A DNA stretch of 35,394 nt. Source: Cyanobacterium sp. T60_A2020_053. GTDB taxonomy: Bacteria > Cyanobacteriota > Cyanobacteriia > Cyanobacteriales > Cyanobacteriaceae. Both the position numbers and the translations under genes were made by a program. Numbering within the stretch: the first letter of the stretch is position 1; every line of letters starts with the position of its first letter. Location of the stretch: assembly GCA_015272165.1 (NCBI GenBank), contig JACYMF010000007.1, positions 1 through 35,394 on the forward strand, read 5' to 3'. A model generated the notes under the pieces. It saw only the letters and a list, made by a program, of their open reading frames with translations, was not told the origin of the DNA and ran no database searches. Shown one piece after another: positions 24,477-32,629 of this stretch.

Positions 24477-24570
24477 ATAAGCTAAGACGCACCTAGTTTG
24501 CAATTTCAGAACCTCTTACAGCAAAGGATTCAGAAATTAAAAAAGGAAGATTCAATGCGTCTTAGCTTAT
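24477..24570. repeat. Miniature element family 4 (94 bp)
   Basis: Bounded by a perfect 15-bp inverted repeat: ATAAGCTAAGACGCA at 24477-24491 and TGCGTCTTAGCTTAT at 24556-24570. A weaker second layer of symmetry (CAATTTCAGAACC against TAATTTCTGAATCC) continues inside. There is no coding capacity. A solo end, tgcgtcttagctta, occurs at 13105 and 13411 in the tandem array. The right end enters the coding sequence of the small exported peptide. Confidence 0.75.
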
Positions 24571-24808
24571 GCTGAAAGAACGGGGCTTTTGACCCATTAT
24601 TTTGGTAACTACCTTCATCCAAATTATCGCCGTACATTGCTTCATTATTATTCAATGGAATCCAAGCACCACCTAAGTCTTGTAATTTTGTCATATCCTT
24701 GGGTAATATTTGTTCGGGGGGAATAGCTTTAACAGGGTTAAAACAAAATAGTACTAACAATAAACTGCTAAAAATAGAAAAGTTAAAATATCTGCTAGTT
24801 GTACTCAT
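24530..24808 (-). CDS. Small exported protein with element-derived C-terminus
   Basis: A 92-residue protein with a signal peptide: MSTTSRYFNFSIFSSLLLVL, ending near VKA (a plausible signal peptidase site after FNPVKA). The mature part (IPPEQILPKDMTKLQDLGGA, then WIPLNNNEAMYGDN) is hydrophilic with no motif I recognise. The final ~13 residues (HKLRRIESSFFNF) and the stop lie inside the family-4 miniature element (24530-24570), so the original C-terminus was replaced on insertion. It is divergent from hisD. Confidence 0.55.
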   Translation of the reverse strand: MSTTSRYFNFSIFSSLLLVLFCFNPVKAIPPEQILPKDMTKLQDLGGAWIPLNNNEAMYGDNLDEGSYQNNGSKAPFFQHKLRRIESSFFNF

Positions 24809-24950
24809 AAATGAGGGTTAATGAATAAAATGTTAGAAGTGTCGATTGATTTCAACACATTTCGATCAACACTAACTCAATGTTCGACCATTTAACTTTT
24901 GCCTTTGTTATCATAGAACAGATATTGTAAGGTAGTTTGATAAAACAAAA

Positions 24951-26246
24951 ATGCTGAGAATAATCACCGATCAGGGCGAAGCGAAACAAGAGTTAATCAG
25001 AATTAGCAATCGTACCCATAATGATGAAACCTATATTCAAGAAGGTATTGTCAAGGAAATTATTGCTACTGTGAGAAAACATGGTGATCAAGCCTTGTTT
25101 GATTATACTCAAAAATTTGATCGCCAAACTATCAATGAAAGCAATATTAAAGTTAGTGGTGCGGAAATTGATACAGCTTATCAACAAATTTCCAGAGATT
25201 TACTTTCCGCCATTCAACTCGCCGCGCGCCAAATTGAGGCTTTTCATCAGCAAAGAGTGCCTAAGTCTTGGGTGAATTTTCCTAGTGATGGCATTACCCT
25301 TGGCAGACGTTATACACCGGTGGATCGCGCTGGTTTATATATACCGGGAGGGCGCGCGTCATACCCTAGCACAGTTTTAATGAATGCCATTCCAGCGAAG
25401 GTGGCACAAGTGCCTCGCATTGTCATGGTAACTCCTCCTAGTCAGGATGCGAAAATTAATCCGGCGGTTTTAGTGGCGGCCAGTGAAGCAGGAGTAACGG
25501 AAATTTATCGGGTGGGGGGCGCTCAAGCGGTGGCTGCCCTTGCCTACGGCACGGAAACCATCCCCAAAGTAGATGTCATCACTGGACCGGGTAATATATT
25601 TGTAACATTAGCGAAAAAAGAAGTTTTCGGTACGGTGGGCATTGATTCCCTTGCTGGACCTAGTGAGGTGTTAATTATTGCAGATCATCAAGCTAATCCC
25701 ATCCATGTGGCGGCAGATTTATTGGCACAGGCTGAACATGATCCTTTAGCGGCTGCCATTTTAATTACTAATTACCCTCCTTTAGGGGAAGCGGTATGTC
25801 AAGAAGTGGTTAAGCAGTTAGAAAATCATCCCCGTAAGGTGTTAACGGAAAAAGCTATTGCCCATTATGGGGTAGTGATTATCACAGAAAATTTGATGGA
25901 TGCGGTAGAGTTGTCTAATTTATTTGCACCTGAACATTTAGAGTTAGAGGTAGAAAATCCTTGGGATTTAACTACTTATATTCGTCACGCTGGCGCTATT
26001 TTCTTGGGTAATTCAACCCCTGAAGCGGTTGGCGATTATGTGGCAGGTCCTAGTCATACTTTACCGACTTCCGGTGCCGCGCGCTATGCTTCGGCTTTAG
26101 GGGTGGAAACTTATATGAAGTCTTCGAGTTTGATTGAGTATAGTGGGAGGGCGCTGAAAAATGTGGCTTCGGCAATTATTACCCTCACTGAAGCGGAGGG
26201 TTTACCTTCCCATGGTGATTCTGTGCGCTTTCGTCTCGATAGATAG
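24951..26246 (+). CDS. hisD: Histidinol dehydrogenase (HisD)
   Basis: Catalyses the last two steps of histidine synthesis, oxidising L-histidinol to histidine with two NAD. The 431-residue enzyme shows RYTPVDRAGLYIPGGRASYP, DVITGPGNIFVTLAK (NAD/substrate site), GIDSLAGPSEVLIIAD, DLLAQAEHDPLAAAILIT (zinc ligands) and FAPEHLELEVENPW (catalytic Glu-His). It is complete. It stands alone, as his genes are scattered in cyanobacteria. An element family-3 copy begins 8 bp after its stop. Confidence 0.96.
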   Translation: MLRIITDQGEAKQELIRISNRTHNDETYIQEGIVKEIIATVRKHGDQALFDYTQKFDRQTINESNIKVSGAEIDTAYQQISRDLLSAIQLAARQIEAFHQQRVPKSWVNFPSDGITLGRRYTPVDRAGLYIPGGRASYPSTVLMNAIPAKVAQVPRIVMVTPPSQDAKINPAVLVAASEAGVTEIYRVGGAQAVAALAYGTETIPKVDVITGPGNIFVTLAKKEVFGTVGIDSLAGPSEVLIIADHQANPIHVAADLLAQAEHDPLAAAILITNYPPLGEAVCQEVVKQLENHPRKVLTEKAIAHYGVVIITENLMDAVELSNLFAPEHLELEVENPWDLTTYIRHAGAIFLGNSTPEAVGDYVAGPSHTLPTSGAARYASALGVETYMKSSSLIEYSGRALKNVASAIITLTEAEGLPSHGDSVRFRLDR

Positions 26247-26253
26247 ATAATTG

Positions 26254-26713
26254 ATAAGAGTGTGCTGAATAAATTAAAACCCTTATTAAACAAAGGTTTT
26301 ACAGCAGTTTTCATTTCCTTAAACCACAAGTTATATCATGTTCAGATAATTAGTCATAACATAGATCATCTCTTCGCACTTTACCCACCGTGTAATGAAT
26401 TACACGGAACCAACAGTTTTTCGTTCAATAAATTGAACTAAGATCGTGATATTAATAACTCGTAAGTGATTAAGCGGACTTGATATTAGATTGTCAAAAA
26501 AGCTACCTTAGCGTTTTTCCGCCTTTGCGAGAAACAAAAAACGTGGTTTATTTATCTGAAATGCACTGTCAGTACAATAAAGTCTTCAAAAAGTGCAAAA
26601 AATAGCCTTTTTCGCTAAAAATACTCTCTTTTACTGATAAGCATTTCACCTGAAACCTGAAACCCGAAGCCTGACACCTCCCCTCACCAAAATACTTTTT
26701 CAGCAGACCTTAT
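26254..26713. repeat. Miniature element family 3 with family 1 inserted inside
   Basis: Left end ATAAGAGTGTGCTGAATAAA, then AAACCCTT...AAAGGTTTTA as at 7351. Right end: heptamers CACCTGA, AACCTGA, AACCCGA, AGCCTGA, CACCTCC (26647-26681), then aaaatactttttcagcagacc. The element would be about 305 bp without the 155-bp family-1 insertion at 26333-26487. The whole fills the gene-free gap, and its right end overlaps the stop codon of the RibD-like gene. Confidence 0.75.
26333..26487 (+). repeat. Miniature element family 1, nested copy (155 bp)
   Basis: Left end tatatcatgttcagataatt, right end gcggacttgatatta; both terminate in TATA/TA-rich ends. The internal palindromes CCGTGTAATGAATTACACGG and GTTCAATAAATTGAAC are intact. 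It sits inside a family-3 element, so it inserted later than that element. Confidence 0.8.
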
Positions 26714-27396
26714 TTAGGATTGCTATAGTGTAAAAATAACTCTTGTTCAATGCGCTTTACTTCAATTAGTTCCAAGGATAAGGGCAAATCCAGCGCCCTC
26801 CCCCCTACCGAAGATGGGGCATCTTTACCTCCTAAAATAACGGGGCATATTGTCACCCATAAATCATCAATTAGATTTTCTGCCCATAAGGAAGCCATTA
26901 ATTCTCCTCCTCCTAAAATAGCAATTTTTTCTAATCCTTTTTCTGCTAATTTTGCCGTTATTTCTAACCAATTAATCCCCTCTTTTCCTCCTTTTTCACT
27001 TACCATCACTTCTTCAAAATAAGCTGAATTGTTAACATATTTTTGGCAATTTGTCAAGCCTTCGGTGGTAGTTAATAAAATGCGTGACACGGGTTGCTGA
27101 AAAAAGCGACAATTAAGATCAAATTTACCACTAACAGAGCAAACAAAATTAAGGGGTTGTGGTGGTTGCCCTCTTTTTGCCCTTTCTGCTAACCATTGAG
27201 GGTTTTTAACTGTCATGGTAGTACTATAAGCTCTCAATGTACTACCACCAAAAATAATACCATCACAGAGGGAAATTTGTTGTTCGAGGTGCGCTTTGTC
27301 ATGGCTACTGGTGAAGTGCGCTGGTTTATGGCTATGTTGACTGATTTTGCCGTCAACACTCATGGCGATTATTCCTGTGTAGTGGAGTTTTTTCAT
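26710..27396 (-). CDS. RibD C-terminal-domain reductase (DHFR-like)
   Basis: A 228-residue NADPH-dependent reductase of the RibD-C/DHFR-like fold. It would reduce diaminouracil or a related pterin/pyrimidine, as in riboflavin synthesis. Visible features are GIIAMSVDGKIS at the N-terminus, DGIIFGGSTLRAYSTTM (NADPH loop), IAILGGGELMASLWAENLID and CPVILGGKDAPS. It lacks the N-terminal deaminase domain of the bifunctional RibD, so the true riboflavin enzyme may be elsewhere and this may be a paralog. The stop (TAA at 26710-26712) lies in the terminal repeat of the element at 26254-26713. A family-1 copy follows about 10 bp from its start codon. Confidence 0.8.
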   Translation of the reverse strand: MKKLHYTGIIAMSVDGKISQHSHKPAHFTSSHDKAHLEQQISLCDGIIFGGSTLRAYSTTMTVKNPQWLAERAKRGQPPQPLNFVCSVSGKFDLNCRFFQQPVSRILLTTTEGLTNCQKYVNNSAYFEEVMVSEKGGKEGINWLEITAKLAEKGLEKIAILGGGELMASLWAENLIDDLWVTICPVILGGKDAPSSVGGRALDLPLSLELIEVKRIEQELFLHYSNPK

Positions 27397-27402
27397 TTAT
27401 TA

Positions 27403-27500
27403 TATCTTCGTAATTTTCCCACCGTGTAATGAATTACACGGAACCAACAGTATCTCGTTCAATAAATTGAACTAAGATTATTTTTAATTGATTTATAAAG
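27403..27500 (+). repeat. Miniature element family 1, partial copy
   Basis: Contains atcttcgtaattttcccaccg, CCGTGTAATGAATTACACGG, GTTCAATAAATTGAAC and part of the right region (ttttaattgatttataaag). The outermost terminal repeats are missing. It lies between the RibD-like start and the dnaE-C stop, so the RibD-like leader and promoter must be inside or just beyond it. Confidence 0.7.
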
Positions 27501-27528
27501 GGAGAATTTATAATTCATCATTCATATT

Positions 27529-28869
27529 TTATGATGTAATTTTTTGTTGATAAGCGTTGAATCCTGCATATTGGAGGGCGCTGAGGGTATTTTCAACATT
27601 TTGCACCCAGTAACTCTCCCCAAAACGCACAAAAATTCTCTCAGTTAAACCATTTATCACCGCAAAAACTGGTATTGTTGCTTTATATTTTTCTCCTGAT
27701 TGTTCTTGTAAAATACTTTTTAATTTACCCTGTATTTGAGGTTGATTGGCTTCTTCTGCACTAATATTAATATATACCATTTTTACTTGTTCTATTAATT
27801 CAATATTATCAATTAAAATTTGTGGTTTTTCTCTATTTTTATCTACTTTTCCCCAAATAATTAGGGGAGTATCTTCTTTTAAATTTTCTTTAACTTCATC
27901 GTAGGTACTAGCAAAAACTACCGCATCAACTTGACCTGAAATATCTTCAATAGTTAGAAATGCCATAGTATTATTATTCTTATCAATATGAGATTTTATG
28001 CTCGTAAGCATTCCTACTAAAGATACTTTTTTTCGTGCTTTTTGTTCTCCTAATTCATTAATAGTAATAGGAGATAAAATATTGACAGAATTTAGTAGAG
28101 GTTTAAGAGGATGTTCAGATACATAAAATCCTAATGCTTCTTTTTCAGTTTTCAGTTTTTCTTGACTAGAAAAATCAGCTATTTTTGGTAATTGAGGTAT
28201 ATTTTCAAATACTGGAAGATTAGGTGTAATTGTATTAGCACTCAAATAATCTAATATATTAAGCTGTCCAGTTTCTTGTTCTTTATGTTTTTTTTGTACC
28301 CAATCAATCAGCGCCCCTAACCCCTCGATAAGTTGTCGGCGATTACTATGAATGGAGTCAAAAGCACCGGCATAGATAAGAGTTTCTAATGCTCTTTTAT
28401 TGATAACTTTAAAGTTAATTTTAGTAAAAAATTCTTGAATATCTTTAAATTTTCCACCACATTCTTCCCTAGCTTCTAAAATATTTTCAATAGCATTTTC
28501 CCCTAAGTTTTTCACTGCGGATAAGCCAAAAATAATTTGCTTTCCTTGAGGAGTAAAGTCTCGGTAAGAATAGTTAACATCAGGGGGTTTAACTTCTATG
28601 CCCATCTTGATGGAGTTTTCTCGATATTTTTCAATTTTGTCTTGACTGTCACTACTAGCGGTGAGCAAAGCTGACATATATTCTACAGGATAATTTGCTT
28701 TTAAATATGCTGTTTGATAAGTGACATAAGCATAAGCCGTAGAGTGAGATTTATTAAAACAATTTGAAGCAACTAAGCCATTTTGAAGTAGAAAATTATG
28801 ATCTTTTTCTACTCCTATATCATAAACATTTGCTAACCCCAGCGCCCTCCGCCGAATAATCTTGACCAT
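27529..28869 (-). CDS. dnaE-C: DNA polymerase III alpha subunit, C-terminal half with split C-intein
   Basis: One of two separate genes whose products are joined by protein trans-splicing to give the replicative polymerase. The first 36 residues (MVKIIRRRALGLANVYDIGV, then EKDHNFLLQNGLVASN) are a DnaE C-intein: blocks F and G, the terminal Asn, followed by the Cys+1 of the extein (CFNKSHSTAYAYVTYQTAYL). This is the same site and order as the Npu/Ssp DnaE split inteins. The 410-residue extein holds the end of the polymerase domain, the helix-hairpin-helix region and the OB-fold (ISGQVDAVVFASTYDE), ending in the C-terminal domain. The N-terminal half with the N-intein is not in this window. Ten of its bases (the RRAL codons) are an iterated heptamer. 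Confidence 0.97.
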   Translation of the reverse strand: MVKIIRRRALGLANVYDIGVEKDHNFLLQNGLVASNCFNKSHSTAYAYVTYQTAYLKANYPVEYMSALLTASSDSQDKIEKYRENSIKMGIEVKPPDVNYSYRDFTPQGKQIIFGLSAVKNLGENAIENILEAREECGGKFKDIQEFFTKINFKVINKRALETLIYAGAFDSIHSNRRQLIEGLGALIDWVQKKHKEQETGQLNILDYLSANTITPNLPVFENIPQLPKIADFSSQEKLKTEKEALGFYVSEHPLKPLLNSVNILSPITINELGEQKARKKVSLVGMLTSIKSHIDKNNNTMAFLTIEDISGQVDAVVFASTYDEVKENLKEDTPLIIWGKVDKNREKPQILIDNIELIEQVKMVYINISAEEANQPQIQGKLKSILQEQSGEKYKATIPVFAVINGLTERIFVRFGESYWVQNVENTLSALQYAGFNAYQQKITS

Positions 28870-29031
28870 TTGTAATTTACCAACTATATTATTAACTATT
28901 CAGGCAAATAGATTGTCTATTTTTAGATGAACTAAATTTTCTCAATAGCCTGTTGCCTGTTACTTTTCCCGTCGTTTTAAGAGGGGATTAATGAGGGTTT
29001 GTCTTTTAACCATAATACCGATATTTTCTTC

Positions 29032-30312
29032 ATGGATGCCAAAAATTTACTCCATCTTGCCCAAAAGCGTCATTTTGATGCTGTGGAAGTGTATGAAATC
29101 CATTCTCACTCTCAACCAATTTGTTTTGAAGCCAATCGGTTAAAACAAATTGAAGTATCGGAAGTGAGGGGAAGGGCGCTGAGAATTTGGTACAATGGTT
29201 GCGCCGGCGTAGCGGTGGCTTATGGTGATTTTAACCCCGATGATTTAATTGACAAAGCCTTGAGTATTGCTCAATTAAATGAACCTGAAACTGTCCATCT
29301 GAATAGTAATAATCGCCTTATTTATCAAGAAAAATTCACCCCTTCTAGTTTAGAACAGTTAATTAATGAGGGGCGGAGGGCGCTGGATTTAATTAAACAA
29401 AGTTTTCCTGATGCTATTAGTAGTCTTGACATAGAAATAGAAACGGAAACTACTACTATTGTTAATTCTCAAGGTTTATATTGTCAATATACTGATCATA
29501 ATATTAGTAGTTCTTTAGGAGTAGAATTAGTTAAAGATGAGGATTTTTTGGGTATTTATGATGGAACTTATTCTCGTGATACTCTATCATTAGATAATGT
29601 AATAAATAATATTTTTACTAGATTAAAATGGGCTAAAAATAATAGTCGAGTAAAAACAAAACAAATGCCTATTTTATTTACTAATAATGCAGTAACTATC
29701 CTCTGGGAAATTATTAGCGAAGCCTTAAACGGTAAAAAAATTATCGACAAATCATCCCCTTGGTGTGAAAGCATGGGAAAACAAGTAATTTCTCCATTAA
29801 TCAGCATTTCTCAACAAACTGATTTTCAACCCTATAACTGCCCTTTTGATGACGAAGGCACACCATGTCAAAATTATGATTTAATTAAGCAGGGAAAAAT
29901 TGCTAATTTTTACGGAGATTTAAAAAGCGCCCGCCAACTAGGTATAAATCCTACTGGTAATGGTTTTCGCCCCAGTTTAGGCGCATATCCTGCCCCCGAT
30001 TTAGTTAATTTGGTAGTGGCGAAGGGCGCTGATAATTTTCAAAAAATGGTGGAATCCATAGAATATGGATTAATAATTGATCAAGTATTGGGTAATGAAG
30101 CTGATATATCAGGAGATTTTTCTCTTAACGTTGATTTAGGTTACTTAGTGCGCCATGGCGAGATTATCGGTAGAGTAAAAGATACAATGGTGACAGGAAA
30201 TATCTATCAAGCGTTGCAAAGCATTACTAATGTCGGCAATGATAATACATGGAATGGCTCTTGTTATACCCCTGCGGTGATAGTTGATTCTCTTTCTGTA
30301 GTTAGTGATTAA
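29032..30312 (+). CDS. TldD/PmbA family protein, PmbA (TldE)-like
   Basis: A 426-residue member of the TldD/TldE peptidase pair. In E. coli TldD-TldE is a metalloprotease complex that processes microcin B17 and unfolded peptides. There is no HExxxH zinc motif, so this is the non-catalytic TldE/PmbA type. Landmarks are FDAVEVYEIHSHSQPICFEA, YGDFNPDDLIDKALSIAQ, CPFDDEGTPCQNYDLIKQGK and SGDFSLNVDLGYLVRHGEII. The open frame extends to a TTG at 28999, but ATG 29032 (MDAKNLLHLAQKRHFDAVEV) fits the family start. The partner TldD is not in the window. It is divergent from dnaE-C. Confidence 0.85.
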   Translation: MDAKNLLHLAQKRHFDAVEVYEIHSHSQPICFEANRLKQIEVSEVRGRALRIWYNGCAGVAVAYGDFNPDDLIDKALSIAQLNEPETVHLNSNNRLIYQEKFTPSSLEQLINEGRRALDLIKQSFPDAISSLDIEIETETTTIVNSQGLYCQYTDHNISSSLGVELVKDEDFLGIYDGTYSRDTLSLDNVINNIFTRLKWAKNNSRVKTKQMPILFTNNAVTILWEIISEALNGKKIIDKSSPWCESMGKQVISPLISISQQTDFQPYNCPFDDEGTPCQNYDLIKQGKIANFYGDLKSARQLGINPTGNGFRPSLGAYPAPDLVNLVVAKGADNFQKMVESIEYGLIIDQVLGNEADISGDFSLNVDLGYLVRHGEIIGRVKDTMVTGNIYQALQSITNVGNDNTWNGSCYTPAVIVDSLSVVSD

Positions 30313-30338
30313 CCTATTTTGTATTTAAGTTTATAGGA

Positions 30339-31127
30339 TTACCGTAAAGGCCACCAAGAAACCTTATCTCTCGTAGCACTATAAACCTCTTTCAATTCCT
30401 CTGGTTTTAAAATGTGGATCACATCATCAGAAGTGCTATTATTTTTATCTAGTTTAATTAACCCTTCCTGTTGCATACCCTTTAAAACTTGCTCCACCGT
30501 GCGCTGATTTAACTGACAAGACTTCGCAATGACTTCCACTGCCAAATCTAACACATAAATCCCCTTCTCATTCGGTTGATTTTCCAATTCTCTTTCTTGA
30601 TAAATCAGAGCCCTCAACAAAGATGCCACCGCTTGGGGAGGATAACTACTACAGTTAAGGAGATGATAAGTAAATTTTTCCCTTAACTCGAATAATTTAA
30701 CATAGCGCCCTTGCACAATTTCAAAATGATCGTAAATTTGTTTGAAAGCACTAAGGGGAATTTTTGCAATGTAAGTTGTCTTATAAGCCTCCACCAAACT
30801 AGGAAAACCTCGACTAGCTAACCCATAACTAAAAGGCAAACTACGCATTCCAAAACAACTACCACTATAAGTGATAGACAAAATACGATCTAAAGGGTTA
30901 CTGCGCAAAATAATGGGTCCTCCTTCCAACACCACATAAAGACTATCTAAATCCTCATCCGGTGCAAAAGCAGTAAAAACAGGACGATTAGAAAACAGTT
31001 TTTCCCTAGTGAGACTGTCTGAGGGTAAAAAAGAAGTTAATTCTTTCTCATTTAATCCTTTAAACAAATAGGAATGATTGATTAAACAATTAATGATATT
31101 AGATTCACTAGGATTTTTTTTCGCCAT
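30339..31127 (-). CDS. Crp/Fnr-type transcription regulator
   Basis: 262 residues. An N-terminal cyclic-nucleotide-binding-like beta roll (VFTAFAPDEDLDSLYVVLEG, GSCFGMRSLPFSYG) and a long dimerisation helix lead to a C-terminal winged helix-turn-helix with the recognition region VIAKSCQLNQRTVEQVLKGM, followed by QQEGLIKL. The beta roll lacks the RxS phosphate-binding signature of true cAMP receptors, so the effector may be redox, a metabolite or none. It is distinct from NtcA. It ends 26 bp after the PmbA stop on the opposite strand; the targets are unknown. Confidence 0.8.
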   Translation of the reverse strand: MAKKNPSESNIINCLINHSYLFKGLNEKELTSFLPSDSLTREKLFSNRPVFTAFAPDEDLDSLYVVLEGGPIILRSNPLDRILSITYSGSCFGMRSLPFSYGLASRGFPSLVEAYKTTYIAKIPLSAFKQIYDHFEIVQGRYVKLFELREKFTYHLLNCSSYPPQAVASLLRALIYQERELENQPNEKGIYVLDLAVEVIAKSCQLNQRTVEQVLKGMQQEGLIKLDKNNSTSDDVIHILKPEELKEVYSATRDKVSWWPLR

Positions 31128-31205
31128 TGTTAACTGATTAAATTGATTTACTTTCCCTGTTTCTATTTTCCCACAGTTTTAGGTTACTTGTGATTGAATT
31201 TTAAT

Positions 31206-31580
31206 TCATTTAAAAACAAAATGAATATCACTATAATACATATTCTCCTGATTTATGATATATTCCATCGTAATTTGAAGAGGGGTAATTTTACTTTGAA
31301 TAATATCCCAAATAGTTTCATCTTCCAGAGAAAAATAAGCATGAATCACAATATCTCTTAGCCCTGTAATATTTCGCCATTTCAGTAAACGATATTTATC
31401 TTTAATTTCCATTGGTATTTGCTTAACTGCTTTACCTATAATTTGTAAATTTTTGATAACTGCGTCATATACTAATTCATTTTCAGCAAAACTAATATAA
31501 TCTAAGTGTTTTGAGTAAAGACTTATTTGATGACAACTTTTTAGGACTTTTCTCGGAAAGTGATAAAAGAGGAATAGAGC
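31206..31580 (-). pseudogene. HepT-like toxin gene, 5'-truncated
   Basis: HepT-family HEPN RNase toxins carry the RxxxxxH motif, visible here as RNITGLRDIVIHAYF. The frame contains a second part upstream of the only in-frame ATG (31412). From 31580 to 31412 the same frame reads HQISLYSKHLDYISF, then ENELVYDAVIKNLQIIGKAV and KQIPMEIKDKY, which matches the body of HepT, but no ATG, GTG or TTG start is available before the in-frame stop. The start region is therefore lost. The partner antitoxin MntA (nucleotidyltransferase) is absent, as expected of a decayed module. The last 20 residues (after IWDIIQSKITPLQ) also look worn. Confidence 0.6.
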
Positions 31581-31654
31581 TTATCACATAAACATTTAAA
31601 CAATTATTTTCTCTAAAATTAATACAAATCACAACCTCTGAAACCTAAGACAAA

Positions 31655-32629
31655 ATGAATTTACCCCGTTATCTCGTTAGTGTAGCGCCCATGATGGATT
31701 ACAGCGATAGACATTTTCGCTACATCATGCGCCTAATGACTAAAAAAAGCCTACTATACACCGAAATGATTAATACACAGGCGATAATTCACGGGGATAG
31801 ACATAAATTATTGGACTTTTCCGAAGAAGAAAAACCCGTCGCCCTGCAACTAGGGGGAGATAATCCTCAACAACTGGCGGAGTGCGCTAAGATTGGTCAA
31901 GATTGGGGCTATGATGAAATTAATCTTAACGTAGGTTGCCCCAGCGCCCGTGTCCAAAGCGGAAATTTTGGTGCTTGTTTGATGGCGCAACCGCACAAAG
32001 TCGCTCAATGTGTCGAGGCAATGAGTGGGGCAGTGACAATTCCTGTGACGGTGAAACATCGTATTGGTATCGATCAACAGGATAGTTATGAATTTATGGC
32101 AGATTTTGTCAGAATTGTTGCTGAGTCAGGATGTCGCCGTTTTGTTGTTCATGCGCGCAAGGCTTGGTTACAAGGTTTAAGCCCCAAGGAAAATCGTGAT
32201 ATTCCACCCCTTAGATATGAGGAAGTATATCGACTGAAAAAGGAATTTCCTGATTTGTTGATTGAAATTAACGGCGGAATTAAAACTATTGATGAGATGC
32301 ACCACCATTTAAACTACGTTGATGGGGTGATGGTGGGTCGAATTGCCTGTGATAACCCTTATTTAATGGCTCAAGTGGATCAACAAATTTATGGTGATTT
32401 ATCCCCTATTCTCAGTCGAGAAGACATCATTAATAATTTAGCGGATTATGTTGACAAAAAATGCGCTTTAAACATAAAATTAAACACTATAATGCGCCAT
32501 TTATTACAAATTTTTGCAGGGCAACCCGGCACAAAACTATGGAAGCGTTATATTACGGAAAATGGAAACTCTCCCCATGCTGATTTTCAAGTGGTGCGGA
32601 GGGCGCTGGATTTAATGAGAGGGTGCTGA
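31655..32629 (+). CDS. dusA: tRNA-dihydrouridine synthase (DusA-like)
   Basis: An FMN enzyme that reduces uridine to dihydrouridine in the tRNA D-loop. The TIM-barrel shows SVAPMMDYSDRHFRYIMRLM (FMN site), the catalytic Cys95 in NLNVGCPSARVQSGNFGACL, PVTVKHRIGIDQQDSY and VDGVMVGRIACDNPYL. The 324-residue length and the DYSDRH opening fit DusA rather than DusB/C. The stop codon (TGC TGA) lies inside the terminal repeat of the element that begins at about 32618, so the last residues RGC are element-derived or at its border. Confidence 0.92.
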   Translation: MNLPRYLVSVAPMMDYSDRHFRYIMRLMTKKSLLYTEMINTQAIIHGDRHKLLDFSEEEKPVALQLGGDNPQQLAECAKIGQDWGYDEINLNVGCPSARVQSGNFGACLMAQPHKVAQCVEAMSGAVTIPVTVKHRIGIDQQDSYEFMADFVRIVAESGCRRFVVHARKAWLQGLSPKENRDIPPLRYEEVYRLKKEFPDLLIEINGGIKTIDEMHHHLNYVDGVMVGRIACDNPYLMAQVDQQIYGDLSPILSREDIINNLADYVDKKCALNIKLNTIMRHLLQIFAGQPGTKLWKRYITENGNSPHADFQVVRRALDLMRGC

